From Flavobacteriales bacterium (lineage in GTDB: Bacteria > Bacteroidota > Bacteroidia > Flavobacteriales_D > CANHHI01), in NCBI GenBank assembly GCA_947460225.1, contig CANHHI010000013.1, positions 1-18,592 of the forward strand: a stretch of DNA of 18,592 nucleotides. The letters run 5' to 3'. Each line of letters begins with the position of its first letter. Within the stretch, counting starts at the first letter, position 1. Shown here piece by piece: positions 6,946 through 14,246 of this stretch. The translations under genes and the position numbers were made by a program. The notes under the pieces are model-generated. The model was not told the origin of the DNA. It did not search any database and was given only the letters and a program-made list of their open reading frames with translations.

Positions 6946-8334
6946 CTATTTTTTTTCTAAACGGTTTAAGGTAACCGCTACCATAGCATCGCCTGTAACG
7001 TTTACAACGGTTCTAACCATGTCCAGCAAACGGTCTATGGGGGCAATAATAGCTATCCATTGGGGATTCAAGCCAGCACCTTCCAAAATAACGATAAGCA
7101 ACACCAAACCAGCCGAGGGCACGCCTGATGCGCCAACAGAAGCCAGCAAAGTGGTAAATAATATGCCCAATTGCGCCCACCATGATAAATCTATACCGTG
7201 AAATTGCGCCAGAAAAATCACAGCCGCACCTTGATACAAGCTCGTTCCGTCCATATTGATGGTTGCGCCAATGGGCAATACAAAATTGGAGACCCGCTTG
7301 GATACACCCAGTTTGTTTTCCACGCACTCCATGGTTACAGGCAATGTCGCTGCCGAAGAACTCGTACTCAACGCAACAAATTGTGCGGCTTTGATATGCT
7401 TAAAAAAATCTTTAATGCTCAACTGTGGGTTAAAAATGCGCAATAGTAATGGATACAGACCAAAAATAACCAATGCAAAACCCAGTAAAATAGTTGCTGC
7501 ATACCAGCCTAAACTTTTGAAAACCGAATACAGTTCACTGGAAGATGTTGAAATTTTAGAAAACGTGCCAGCCATTAAACAAAAAACAAAGAAAGGGGCA
7601 AATTTCATCACCAGCCTAATCATTTGCAGAAAAACCTCATTCATGCCTTCTATAAAATCTACAACGGGTTGTACTTTTATGCGCTCCACCAGCAATAAAC
7701 TAATGGCAAATAGAATGGCAAAAAATATGACTTGCATCATGTATTTGGTTTCCGTGAGTGACACAAAAAAATTGTCAGGAACCATATCCACTACATACTG
7801 CAATAAAGAGGTGTTTTTCTGTTTATGTGCGTTTTTAAGATTTTGCTCTATCCAAGACTGGTCTTTGTCTTGTTCTTTTTGTAAGCGATTGATTTCTTGG
7901 GTTAGTGTCGGGTCGTGAAGCAAATTTTGATTGCCTACAATGGGAATTTGGTGCGCATCTGCCCAAATTTCGTAATTCAGTCTATTTTTATGGGCTATTT
8001 CGGTATCTATTTTATTGCCTGGTTTGATGATTTGTGTGAGCCCCATGCCGATGCTGATCGCAACCAAAGTGGTAAAAAGATACATCGCAACGGTGTATAA
8101 ACCAAGTTTTCCAAGTCCAGAAGCATCTGTGAGCTTAGCAATGCCTCCAATAATAGAAAACAAAACCAGCGGAATGGCGACCAGTTTTAATAAGCGAATA
8201 AAAATATCTCCTATGGGGCTAATCCAGTCTTTTGTAAACTGAATAAAATCAAACTGAATGCTCGCAAAAGAGAATAAAATCCCCAAAACAATTGCGATTA
8301 AAACCTGCCAGTGTAAGTCCAATTTTTTCATCAT
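6946..8334 (-). CDS. Dicarboxylate/amino acid:cation symporter (DAACS/SLC1 family)
   Basis: This 462-residue inner-membrane transporter belongs to the GltP/DctA/GltPh family, which takes up glutamate, aspartate or C4-dicarboxylates with Na+ or H+. Family signatures are clear: the serine-rich hairpin SSSAATLP (325-332), NMDGT (360-364), GVPSAG in the second hairpin (404-409), and the last helix with D434, D438, R441, T442, N445 and D449. R441 matches the arginine that binds the side-chain carboxylate, so an acidic substrate is likely. Between the third and fourth membrane segments (about 106-176) there is a charged insert of some 70 residues, much longer than in GltPh. A TATATTTG promoter element lies directly upstream, so it appears to be transcribed alone. 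Exact substrate and coupling ion cannot be read from the sequence. Confidence 0.93.
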   Translation of the reverse strand: MMKKLDLHWQVLIAIVLGILFSFASIQFDFIQFTKDWISPIGDIFIRLLKLVAIPLVLFSIIGGIAKLTDASGLGKLGLYTVAMYLFTTLVAISIGMGLTQIIKPGNKIDTEIAHKNRLNYEIWADAHQIPIVGNQNLLHDPTLTQEINRLQKEQDKDQSWIEQNLKNAHKQKNTSLLQYVVDMVPDNFFVSLTETKYMMQVIFFAILFAISLLLVERIKVQPVVDFIEGMNEVFLQMIRLVMKFAPFFVFCLMAGTFSKISTSSSELYSVFKSLGWYAATILLGFALVIFGLYPLLLRIFNPQLSIKDFFKHIKAAQFVALSTSSSAATLPVTMECVENKLGVSKRVSNFVLPIGATINMDGTSLYQGAAVIFLAQFHGIDLSWWAQLGILFTTLLASVGASGVPSAGLVLLIVILEGAGLNPQWIAIIAPIDRLLDMVRTVVNVTGDAMVAVTLNRLEKK

Positions 8335-8350
8335 GCTTTATTTTATGCCA

Positions 8351-8381
8351 CAAATATACATGTTTTGCTGTAAATACGAAA
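8351..8381 (-). promoter_or_regulatory. Promoter of the symporter gene
   Basis: On the minus strand TTTC (8381-8378), a 19-bp spacer and TATATTTG (8358-8351) match the phylum's promoter with one change in the -33 element. It lies wholly in the gap between aroC and the symporter; transcription would start close to 8343. Confidence 0.6.
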
Positions 8382-8386
8382 GAAAA

Positions 8387-9463
8387 CTAAAAACTTTTTG
8401 CACGGTCTTGCAGTATAAAGTCCAGTAAAACAAGTGCTGTCATTGCATTGATAATAGGCACAGCTCTAGGAACCACGCAAGGGTCGTGTCTGCCTTGTAT
8501 GGAAATCATTTCCGCTTCACCTGCTTTGTTTACTGTGTTTTGGGGTATTTTTATGCTAGAAACGGGTTTAAAAGCGGTTTTAAACAAAATTTCTTCGCCA
8601 TTGCTTATGCCACCTTGAATGCCTGCCGAATGATTGGTTGTGGTTTTAATGTTTCCGTTTTCGTCCGTGTAAAAAGCATCATTGTGCTGACTTCCCAGCA
8701 TGCTTGCAGCTGTAAACCCTTGCCCTAAATCAAAACCTTTTACGGCTGGTATGCTAAACATGGCATAAGCCAATTTGGCGTGTAGTTTATCAAAAATAGG
8801 TTCACCTAAGCCAACAGGCGCATGCGAAACAATGGTTTGAATGCACCCTCCTACGCTATCTCCTATTTCTTTTAACGCATTGATTTTGGCGATGGCTTGG
8901 TCTTGGTATTCGTGGTTGGGCATTTGCAAAACATACTGCGCAACATTTACTATATCTGCCTTTTCTTGTGGCAAACAAATATCCCCAATTTGGCAAACAT
9001 AACTTTGTACAACAATGCTAGATATTTGCGCCAAAATTTGCTGGGCAATAGCCCCAGCAACCACTCTACATGCAGTTTCTCTCGCAGAACTTCTCCCTCC
9101 TCCCCGAGCATCTCTGTGTTTATACTTGGCTTGATAGGTGTAATCCGCATGGGAAGGTCTAAACACATTTTCTAAATTTTGGTAGTGTTCAGATTTTTTA
9201 TCTTCATTTTTGATGCAAAACCCAATGGGTGTGCCGAGTGTCTTGCCTTGATAAATGCCAGATAAAATTTGCACTTCATCTGACTCTTTGCGGGGGCTTG
9301 TCCAAGTGTTTGTTCCGGGTTTTCTTTTGTTTAATTCTTCTTGTATTTTTGACACATCTACACAAAAACCAGCAGGACAGCCGTCTAAAACGCCCCCAAT
9401 GCTCTCGCCGTGGGATTCTCCATACGTGGTGAGTTTGAGTAAAGTGCCAAAAGTATTACTCAT
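8387..9463 (-). CDS. aroC: Chorismate synthase
   Basis: This 358-residue enzyme makes chorismate from 5-enolpyruvylshikimate-3-phosphate using reduced FMN, the last step of the shikimate pathway. Signatures are intact: TYGESHGESIGG (H18), KRKPGT, LSGIYQGKTLGTPI, RPSHADYTYQAKY (102-114), GGGRSSARET (121-130) and RHDPCVVPRAVPI near the C-terminus. The ATG at 9463 gives the usual MSNTFG start; a TTG three codons upstream is less likely. The ATG lies inside the last codons of ispD (8-base overlap), so the two are co-transcribed. It is the last gene of the run that begins with proline dehydrogenase. The enzyme two steps before it, AroA, is encoded in the adjacent unit. Confidence 0.97.
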   Translation of the reverse strand: MSNTFGTLLKLTTYGESHGESIGGVLDGCPAGFCVDVSKIQEELNKRKPGTNTWTSPRKESDEVQILSGIYQGKTLGTPIGFCIKNEDKKSEHYQNLENVFRPSHADYTYQAKYKHRDARGGGRSSARETACRVVAGAIAQQILAQISSIVVQSYVCQIGDICLPQEKADIVNVAQYVLQMPNHEYQDQAIAKINALKEIGDSVGGCIQTIVSHAPVGLGEPIFDKLHAKLAYAMFSIPAVKGFDLGQGFTAASMLGSQHNDAFYTDENGNIKTTTNHSAGIQGGISNGEEILFKTAFKPVSSIKIPQNTVNKAGEAEMISIQGRHDPCVVPRAVPIINAMTALVLLDFILQDRAKSF

Positions 9464-10166
9464 TGTTTGCAAGCATTAGTTTTTCCGCCATTTTTAAATC
9501 TTCGGGGGTTGTGATTTTAATATTTTCTTTGTTGCCAATTGTAAAACACATCAATTCCTGCGTATCCGCACAATGTGGGTCAAAAGCCTCTTCATACACA
9601 CTGGAATCGTCTGTAAAGCTGTTTTGATAGGTTTGCAGATAGGCTTTTTTTAAATAAGCCAAATCAAAACCCTGTGGTGTTTGCACAATGGCATAATCCT
9701 TGCGGGATACGCTGAAACTTTTGCCGTTTTTTCGGAGTTGCCTCATGGAGTCGGTAATGTCCACTTGTGGCACCACGGCTTTATGCGTTTTTAGGCAATT
9801 CATAATATCCAAAATCACTTTTTCGCTCACCAAAGGACGAACGGCATCGTGTACCAATACTTTACCTTTGGGGGGCAAGGTGTTCAAGGCATTTTGAATG
9901 GAAAAAAAACGCTCTTTTCCACCTTCTACGATGTTGTAATCCATGGGATAATCAAAACGCTTACACATGGACTGCCAAATTTCTATGTGAAACTTAGGCA
10001 ACACAAGTGTTATCTTTGCATGAGGCAGGCAATTTTGAAAACGCTCAATGGTGTGTTGCAATATGGGTTTATCATTTAACAGCAAAAACTGTTTGGGTAC
10101 CGCACTGCTCATGCGACTGCCAATACCGCCACCTGCAATAATGATGTATGTATCTGGTGTATTCAT
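9456..10166 (-). CDS. ispD: 2-C-methyl-D-erythritol 4-phosphate cytidylyltransferase
   Basis: This 236-residue protein joins CTP and 2-C-methyl-D-erythritol 4-phosphate in the MEP pathway of isoprenoid synthesis. The nucleotide-binding start AGGGIGSRMSSAVPKQF (11-27) holds the conserved Arg and Lys; VHDAVRPLV (105-113), DITDSM, QTPQGFDLAYL and NIKITTPEDL are further family marks. Length is normal. It starts two bases past the queA stop and overlaps aroC by eight bases. This implies that isoprenoid precursors are made by the MEP route here. An IspF fusion, found in some bacteria, is absent. Confidence 0.95.
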   Translation of the reverse strand: MNTPDTYIIIAGGGIGSRMSSAVPKQFLLLNDKPILQHTIERFQNCLPHAKITLVLPKFHIEIWQSMCKRFDYPMDYNIVEGGKERFFSIQNALNTLPPKGKVLVHDAVRPLVSEKVILDIMNCLKTHKAVVPQVDITDSMRQLRKNGKSFSVSRKDYAIVQTPQGFDLAYLKKAYLQTYQNSFTDDSSVYEEAFDPHCADTQELMCFTIGNKENIKITTPEDLKMAEKLMLANNE

Positions 10167-10168
10167 GA

Positions 10169-11236
10169 TTAAATAATCAACATGGCATCGCCATAAGTGA
10201 GAAATCTATATTGTTCTTTCAGGGCTACTTGATAAGCCTCCATCAGCAACTCGTGTCCAGCAAATGCAGAAGCTGCAATTAAAGGCACAGAGCAAGGTTC
10301 GTAAAAATTTGTAATTAAAGCATTGGCTATTTTACAATCATAAGGCGGGTGAATAAAACGATTGGTCCAACCCGAAGATGGTTTTAAGGTATCGTGGGCA
10401 GAAACAGACGACTCTAATGCTTTCAATACCGTTGTGCCCACGGCACAAACTCGTTTTTTCTCTTCTTTGCTCTGATTGATGGCTTTGGTTGCCGCCTCGT
10501 TAATGATGTAATTTTCAGCACCTAGCTTATGTTTGCTTAAATCTTCTACCTCAATGGCTGTTGCGGAGCATAAATTGGCATGTACCGTAATTTCTGCAAT
10601 TTCTACACCAAGCACTTCTAATTTTTTTAACAAAATTTTGCTGAAATGCAATCCAGATGCAGAGGTAATCACTGAACCCAGTTCTTTGGCATAAACGGTT
10701 TGAAAACGTTCTTGGTCTATTGCTTCAGTTTTTCTGCCTAAAAATTTAGGGATAGGCATTTCACCGATGCTAAAAAGTTCTTTACGCAATTGCTCTGGGG
10801 TGCCGTCAAAAAAGAAACGAATGGTTCTGCCCCTTGAAGTCGTGTTGTCTATCACCTCAGCAACATATTCTTTCTTGGTTTTCACGCCTTCAAAATACAG
10901 TTTGTTGCCAATGCGAATTTTTCTTGCGGGCTCCACAACTGTATCCCACAGCATAGACTCTGCATCTAGCTCTCGGAGTAAAAATACCTCAATGGCTGCA
11001 CCCGCCCTTTCTTTTTTTGCATACAACCTTGCAGGAAAAACTTTGCTGTTGTTAATGACTAAGCTATCTTTTTCCTTGAAAAATTTAAGTATATCTGAAA
11101 AAACATGATGCGAGATTTTTTTGGTGTTTCTATCCAATACCATGAGCCGAGCTTCTTCCCTATTTTCAGCAGGGTGTGTGGCAATAGCGGTTTTGGGCAG
11201 TGTGAAATTAAAGTCTGATAATTTTAAGTTTAACAT
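10169..11236 (-). CDS. queA: S-adenosylmethionine:tRNA ribosyltransferase-isomerase, divergent
   Basis: At 355 residues this has the usual QueA length and order: SDFNFTLPKTAIA, INNSKVFPARLY (61-72), VEPARKIRIGNKLYF, GEMPIPKF, ERFQTVYAKELG, GLHFS, VCAVGTTVLKALES, and the ending FLTYGDAML. QueA transfers the ribosyl part of S-adenosylmethionine to 7-aminomethyl-7-deazaguanine in tRNA to form epoxyqueuosine. Two normally well-conserved segments differ: the 'GLGTFRPV'-like segment reads NLCSATAI (221-228), and 'NFHLPxSTLLML' reads NFYEPCSVPLIA (310-321). It overlaps the truB stop by seven bases and starts with ATG. The family is certain; whether it has the classical activity is less so. Confidence 0.9.
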   Translation of the reverse strand: MLNLKLSDFNFTLPKTAIATHPAENREEARLMVLDRNTKKISHHVFSDILKFFKEKDSLVINNSKVFPARLYAKKERAGAAIEVFLLRELDAESMLWDTVVEPARKIRIGNKLYFEGVKTKKEYVAEVIDNTTSRGRTIRFFFDGTPEQLRKELFSIGEMPIPKFLGRKTEAIDQERFQTVYAKELGSVITSASGLHFSKILLKKLEVLGVEIAEITVHANLCSATAIEVEDLSKHKLGAENYIINEAATKAINQSKEEKKRVCAVGTTVLKALESSVSAHDTLKPSSGWTNRFIHPPYDCKIANALITNFYEPCSVPLIAASAFAGHELLMEAYQVALKEQYRFLTYGDAMLII

Positions 11237-11937
11237 AAGGATAACTTATTAAGTTCTTGTTGGGATATATTTTTAATTATTTCTGTTGGTGTTTGTGCTG
11301 TGTCTATTGTAATGTCAGCAATACCAGTTCTTTTGAGTGCCACCAAATGTGCGCCGACCTGCAAATATTTGCCAAAATCATGCGCCAAGGAACGTATGTA
11401 TGTGCCTTTGCTACATCTCACTTCAAAATGAACTTGCCAATCTTTTGTGATGTTTACAATATTAAATTGTTCAATATCAATGTTGCTGGGTTTAATTGCT
11501 ACGTCTTGCCCTTTTCTGGCAGCGAGGTACAAAGGTTTTCCATCTACTTTTTTGGCAGAAAATATAGGTGGGTATTGTTCTAATGCACCTATAAAATGCT
11601 GGGTTGCCGCTAAAATAGCCTCTGTGCTTAGCCTCGTGGTATCAAAAGTTTTGTCTATATCGGTTTCTAAATCATAAGACGGCGTAGTGCTGCCCAATTG
11701 CATAATCCCTTGGTAAGACTTATATGCGCCTAACCAATTGTTGATGCTCTTGGTTTTTTTGCCCGTACAAACAATAAGCAGACCAGTTGCCAAGGGATCT
11801 AGTGTGCCTGCATGCCCCACCTTATAATTTTTGAGATTATAGGTTTTTTTAAAAGCGCCACGCAGTGCTTTTACCACCTGAAACGAAGTCCAATGCAGGG
11901 GTTTATTTACCAAAATTGTCAAACCTTCTTCTATCAT
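11230..11937 (-). CDS. truB: tRNA pseudouridine(55) synthase
   Basis: This 235-residue protein makes pseudouridine at position 55 in the T-loop of tRNAs. The catalytic motif GHAGTLDPLATGLL (41-54) holds the nucleophile D47. Other family marks are NKPLHWTSFQVV, YKSYQGIMQLG, PPIFSAKKVDGKPLY and RCSKGTYIRSLAHD. It ends soon after LKRTGI with a short tail and lacks a C-terminal PUA domain, as in many Bacteroidota. Its ATG overlaps the TGA of the DUF3098 gene (ATGA), suggesting translational coupling. In many Bacteroidota uppP lies between these two genes; here there is no room for it. Confidence 0.96.
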   Translation of the reverse strand: MIEEGLTILVNKPLHWTSFQVVKALRGAFKKTYNLKNYKVGHAGTLDPLATGLLIVCTGKKTKSINNWLGAYKSYQGIMQLGSTTPSYDLETDIDKTFDTTRLSTEAILAATQHFIGALEQYPPIFSAKKVDGKPLYLAARKGQDVAIKPSNIDIEQFNIVNITKDWQVHFEVRCSKGTYIRSLAHDFGKYLQVGAHLVALKRTGIADITIDTAQTPTEIIKNISQQELNKLSLC

Positions 11938-12167
11938 TGTTTTTTGCGATAAAAAATACCAACACCAATAATGCCAAAGCCTAGCATCACCAAAAAAGGC
12001 GCTAGCGTGATGCGCTGAAAACTAAACAAGGTTTCTTTGGCAAAAACATTGGGGTTTTCACTGCCACCACCCACCATTAAGGCAAAACCAATGACCATGC
12101 TGGCAATGCCTGCAAGCAGTGTAATATACTGCGCTCTGTTTAAAATGGAAGGAAAATCGTTATTCAT
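11934..12167 (-). CDS. DUF3098 family small membrane protein
   Basis: This 77-residue protein has two membrane segments (about residues 14-33 and 54-72) joined by a short loop with GGGSENPNVF and FSFQRITLAP. The pattern 'iGf.LM.GG ... F....FSf.RI.lAP..v..Gf' is that of DUF3098, a small family found almost only in Bacteroidota. Its function is unknown. It starts two bases past ftsX and overlaps truB by four. The constant neighbour FtsX makes a role at the cell envelope or division site plausible, but nothing in the sequence proves it. Confidence 0.88.
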   Translation of the reverse strand: MNNDFPSILNRAQYITLLAGIASMVIGFALMVGGGSENPNVFAKETLFSFQRITLAPFLVMLGFGIIGVGIFYRKKQ

Positions 12168-12169
12168 AT

Positions 12170-13012
12170 CTAGTAAATTTTATCGGCGTGCATGCGTAAG
12201 TTTTTGTGCAAAGCCCAGTGTGCAGAAAAATAACACATCAAAGTGCCTAGTGGCAGTGTGCTGAGCAAAATATAGCTTAAAATTTTTGTGTCCAACAAAT
12301 GATGAAATACTAAATATTTCTGACTGAGCAAGTAAATCATTAAAACCAAAGTCAAAAAAGACAATACCGCACCGGTAAATCCAATAAAAGTGAAACGTGT
12401 AACAAAGGGTGCTTTGATAAATCTTTCGGTTGCGCCTACCAGCAGCATGGTTCTAATTAACAAACGTTTGGCAAAAATACTGAGATGCACGGTGTTGTAA
12501 ATCAAAGCCAAGGCGATAAACAAAAGCAAACAGAATATACCCAGCAAATACAATTTGATGTGGCTCATGTTTTGCTCTAATTTCTCAACTGTTTTTTGTT
12601 CAAAACGCACTTCTTGCACGGCTTTATTCACCAATAATTTATCCGATAAATGTTGCAATAGGTCTTTTTTCAGGTCGTTTGCGTTAAACTGCACTTCCAG
12701 CGATGCAGGCAACACCTGCTCTTCAAAGCCAGCCAGGTCTTCCCCGTATTTTTCGGCAAAAATTTCAATGGCTCGCTCTGGACTGATATAACTGACGGAT
12801 TTGACTTGTGGCAAAATTGCCATTTTCTTTTGAATAAAAGAGATTTCGTTTTCCTTGGTGTTGGGTTCTAAAAAAATGCTCATGCGCACCTTTTCTTTGT
12901 AATAATTGGACAATTTGTGTGCATTAAAAAGCACGAGCTCCAGCAAAGCAAAAGCCAGCAGTACCAAATATACTCCAAAAAAACTGGAAAAATACGAAAA
13001 CCGATAATTCAT
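12170..13012 (-). CDS. ftsX: Cell division protein FtsX (ABC transporter permease)
   Basis: This 280-residue inner-membrane protein has the FtsX plan: a membrane segment at about 9-30, a periplasmic domain of about 120 residues containing VLPASLEVQF, then membrane segments near 152-172, 203-230 and 243-266. The cytoplasmic loop carries RTMLLVGATERFIKAPF, the family's 'GAT..FI..PF' motif. FtsX works with the ATPase FtsE in the divisome to activate peptidoglycan hydrolases; ftsE is not in this window. The N-terminus is short, but the ATG at 13012 precedes the SYFSSFFGVYLVLLAF segment directly, as in relatives. It starts one base after the proline dehydrogenase stop, so it is read from the promoter at 14216-14246. 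Confidence 0.92.
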   Translation of the reverse strand: MNYRFSYFSSFFGVYLVLLAFALLELVLFNAHKLSNYYKEKVRMSIFLEPNTKENEISFIQKKMAILPQVKSVSYISPERAIEIFAEKYGEDLAGFEEQVLPASLEVQFNANDLKKDLLQHLSDKLLVNKAVQEVRFEQKTVEKLEQNMSHIKLYLLGIFCLLLFIALALIYNTVHLSIFAKRLLIRTMLLVGATERFIKAPFVTRFTFIGFTGAVLSFLTLVLMIYLLSQKYLVFHHLLDTKILSYILLSTLPLGTLMCYFSAHWALHKNLRMHADKIY

Positions 13013-13013
13013 G

Positions 13014-14186
13014 TTAGTTATTTTTTCTGCGCTTGATTTCTTTTTGGATTAAATCTAATTCCCTAGATGTTTGACCAGCTACCGAGGTGTTTTCCTCTGC
13101 ACGTCTAATTAAATAAGGCATTACTTCTCTAACGGGTCCGTAAGGCACGTATTTTGCTACACAAAATCCTTGCGAAGCCAAATTGCAACTGATGTGGTCG
13201 CTCATGCCAAGCAATTGTGCTACGTAAAACCGAGCATCATTTGGTGCTATATTTTTTGCCAGTATTTGTTCGGCTAAGAATGCTGCGCTTTTTTCGTTGT
13301 GCGTGCCTGCACATATTGCAATGCCTTGGTTTATGCAAATCTCTAAGGCTTGATTATAGTCGTTGTCTGTGTGCGTTTTGTCTATTTGTATGGGGGAAAC
13401 ATAGCTGTGTGCCAAAGCTCTTGCTCTTTCTTTTTCCATATAAGCCCCACGAACAATTTTATACGCCAATTTATAGTTTTTTTCTTTGGCAATGGCTATG
13501 TCGTTTTGCAGGTAAGCCAAACGATCGTGGCGATACATTTGTAGGGTGTTGTAAACAATGGCTTCTTCTTTGTTGTACTTTTCCATCATTTCATTGGTGA
13601 GCGCATCTATGGCGTCTTGTATCCAGCTTTCTTCAGCGTCAATTAAAAGTTTTACGTGATTTTTGTGTGCTTCTTGGCAAATCGCATCTATGCGTCTTTT
13701 GACTTGAATATATTCTTTTTCTTCTTCGGCGTTTAATATTTGTTTGCTGTTTACTTTTTCTAGGAGGGAAAATGGCGCAAGACCAGTTACTTTAAACACG
13801 GAAAAAGGAATTTTGTCTCTTTGTGTTGCGGCTTCTTTTATCGTGGCTATGATTTCTTTTGTTGTGGCATCAAAATAAGTATCTTCTTCTTTGCCTTCCA
13901 CGGAATAATCCAAAATGGTTCCGACTTTGCTGGCGTGGAGATTATTTATGGCTTTTTGACAATCTTTAATAGATTCTCCGCCACAAAAATGGTCAAAAGC
14001 GGTTTTGCGGACTAAAAAATCAATAGGCAAATGCCATTTAAAAGCTTTTAGCAAAACCTTGTTGGCAAATCGCATGAGTTTGGTGTAGGCAAAAAACTGA
14101 AACAATAAATAGGCTTTCCTAAGCTGAAAATTTGATTTTTGCTTAAAGGCTACTTCTGTGTTTTCAAATGATTTGAGGATATTCAT
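13014..14186 (-). CDS. Proline dehydrogenase, stand-alone
   Basis: This 390-residue flavoenzyme oxidises proline to 1-pyrroline-5-carboxylate. It resembles the eukaryote-like, single-domain form common in Bacteroidota rather than the bifunctional PutA. The barrel motifs are present: FKVTGLAP (131-138), KLLIDAEESW (179-188), KIVRGAYMEKER (243-254), AGTHNEKS (293-300), QLLGMSDHI (324-332) and the proline-site helix YVPYGPVREVMPYLIRRAEEN (starting at 346). No signal peptide is present; the enzyme is expected at the inner face of the membrane. It is the first gene of a seven-gene run and has the best promoter of the window just upstream. No 1-pyrroline-5-carboxylate dehydrogenase is nearby. Confidence 0.95.
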   Translation of the reverse strand: MNILKSFENTEVAFKQKSNFQLRKAYLLFQFFAYTKLMRFANKVLLKAFKWHLPIDFLVRKTAFDHFCGGESIKDCQKAINNLHASKVGTILDYSVEGKEEDTYFDATTKEIIATIKEAATQRDKIPFSVFKVTGLAPFSLLEKVNSKQILNAEEEKEYIQVKRRIDAICQEAHKNHVKLLIDAEESWIQDAIDALTNEMMEKYNKEEAIVYNTLQMYRHDRLAYLQNDIAIAKEKNYKLAYKIVRGAYMEKERARALAHSYVSPIQIDKTHTDNDYNQALEICINQGIAICAGTHNEKSAAFLAEQILAKNIAPNDARFYVAQLLGMSDHISCNLASQGFCVAKYVPYGPVREVMPYLIRRAEENTSVAGQTSRELDLIQKEIKRRKNN

Positions 14187-14215
14187 AATTCTGGCTTTAT
14201 TTTTCTATAAACTTA

Positions 14216-14246
14216 CAAATGTACGTTATTTCTTGCGAAAAACAAA
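14216..14246 (-). promoter_or_regulatory. Consensus promoter of the proline dehydrogenase to aroC run
   Basis: On the minus strand TTTG (14246-14243), a 19-bp spacer and TACATTTG (14223-14216) fit both elements of the Bacteroidota housekeeping promoter exactly. The -33 element touches the aroA stop codon at 14247. Transcription would start near 14208, about 22 nt before the ATG at 14186. Confidence 0.75.

Noticed and set aside
7256..7918. A 220-residue plus-strand frame opposite the symporter
   Set aside because: It lies wholly antisense to a conserved transporter gene and shows no family features.
9464..9472. A TTG start for aroC three codons upstream of the ATG
   Set aside because: The ATG at 9463 gives the family's usual MSNTFG start; the extra three residues have no support.
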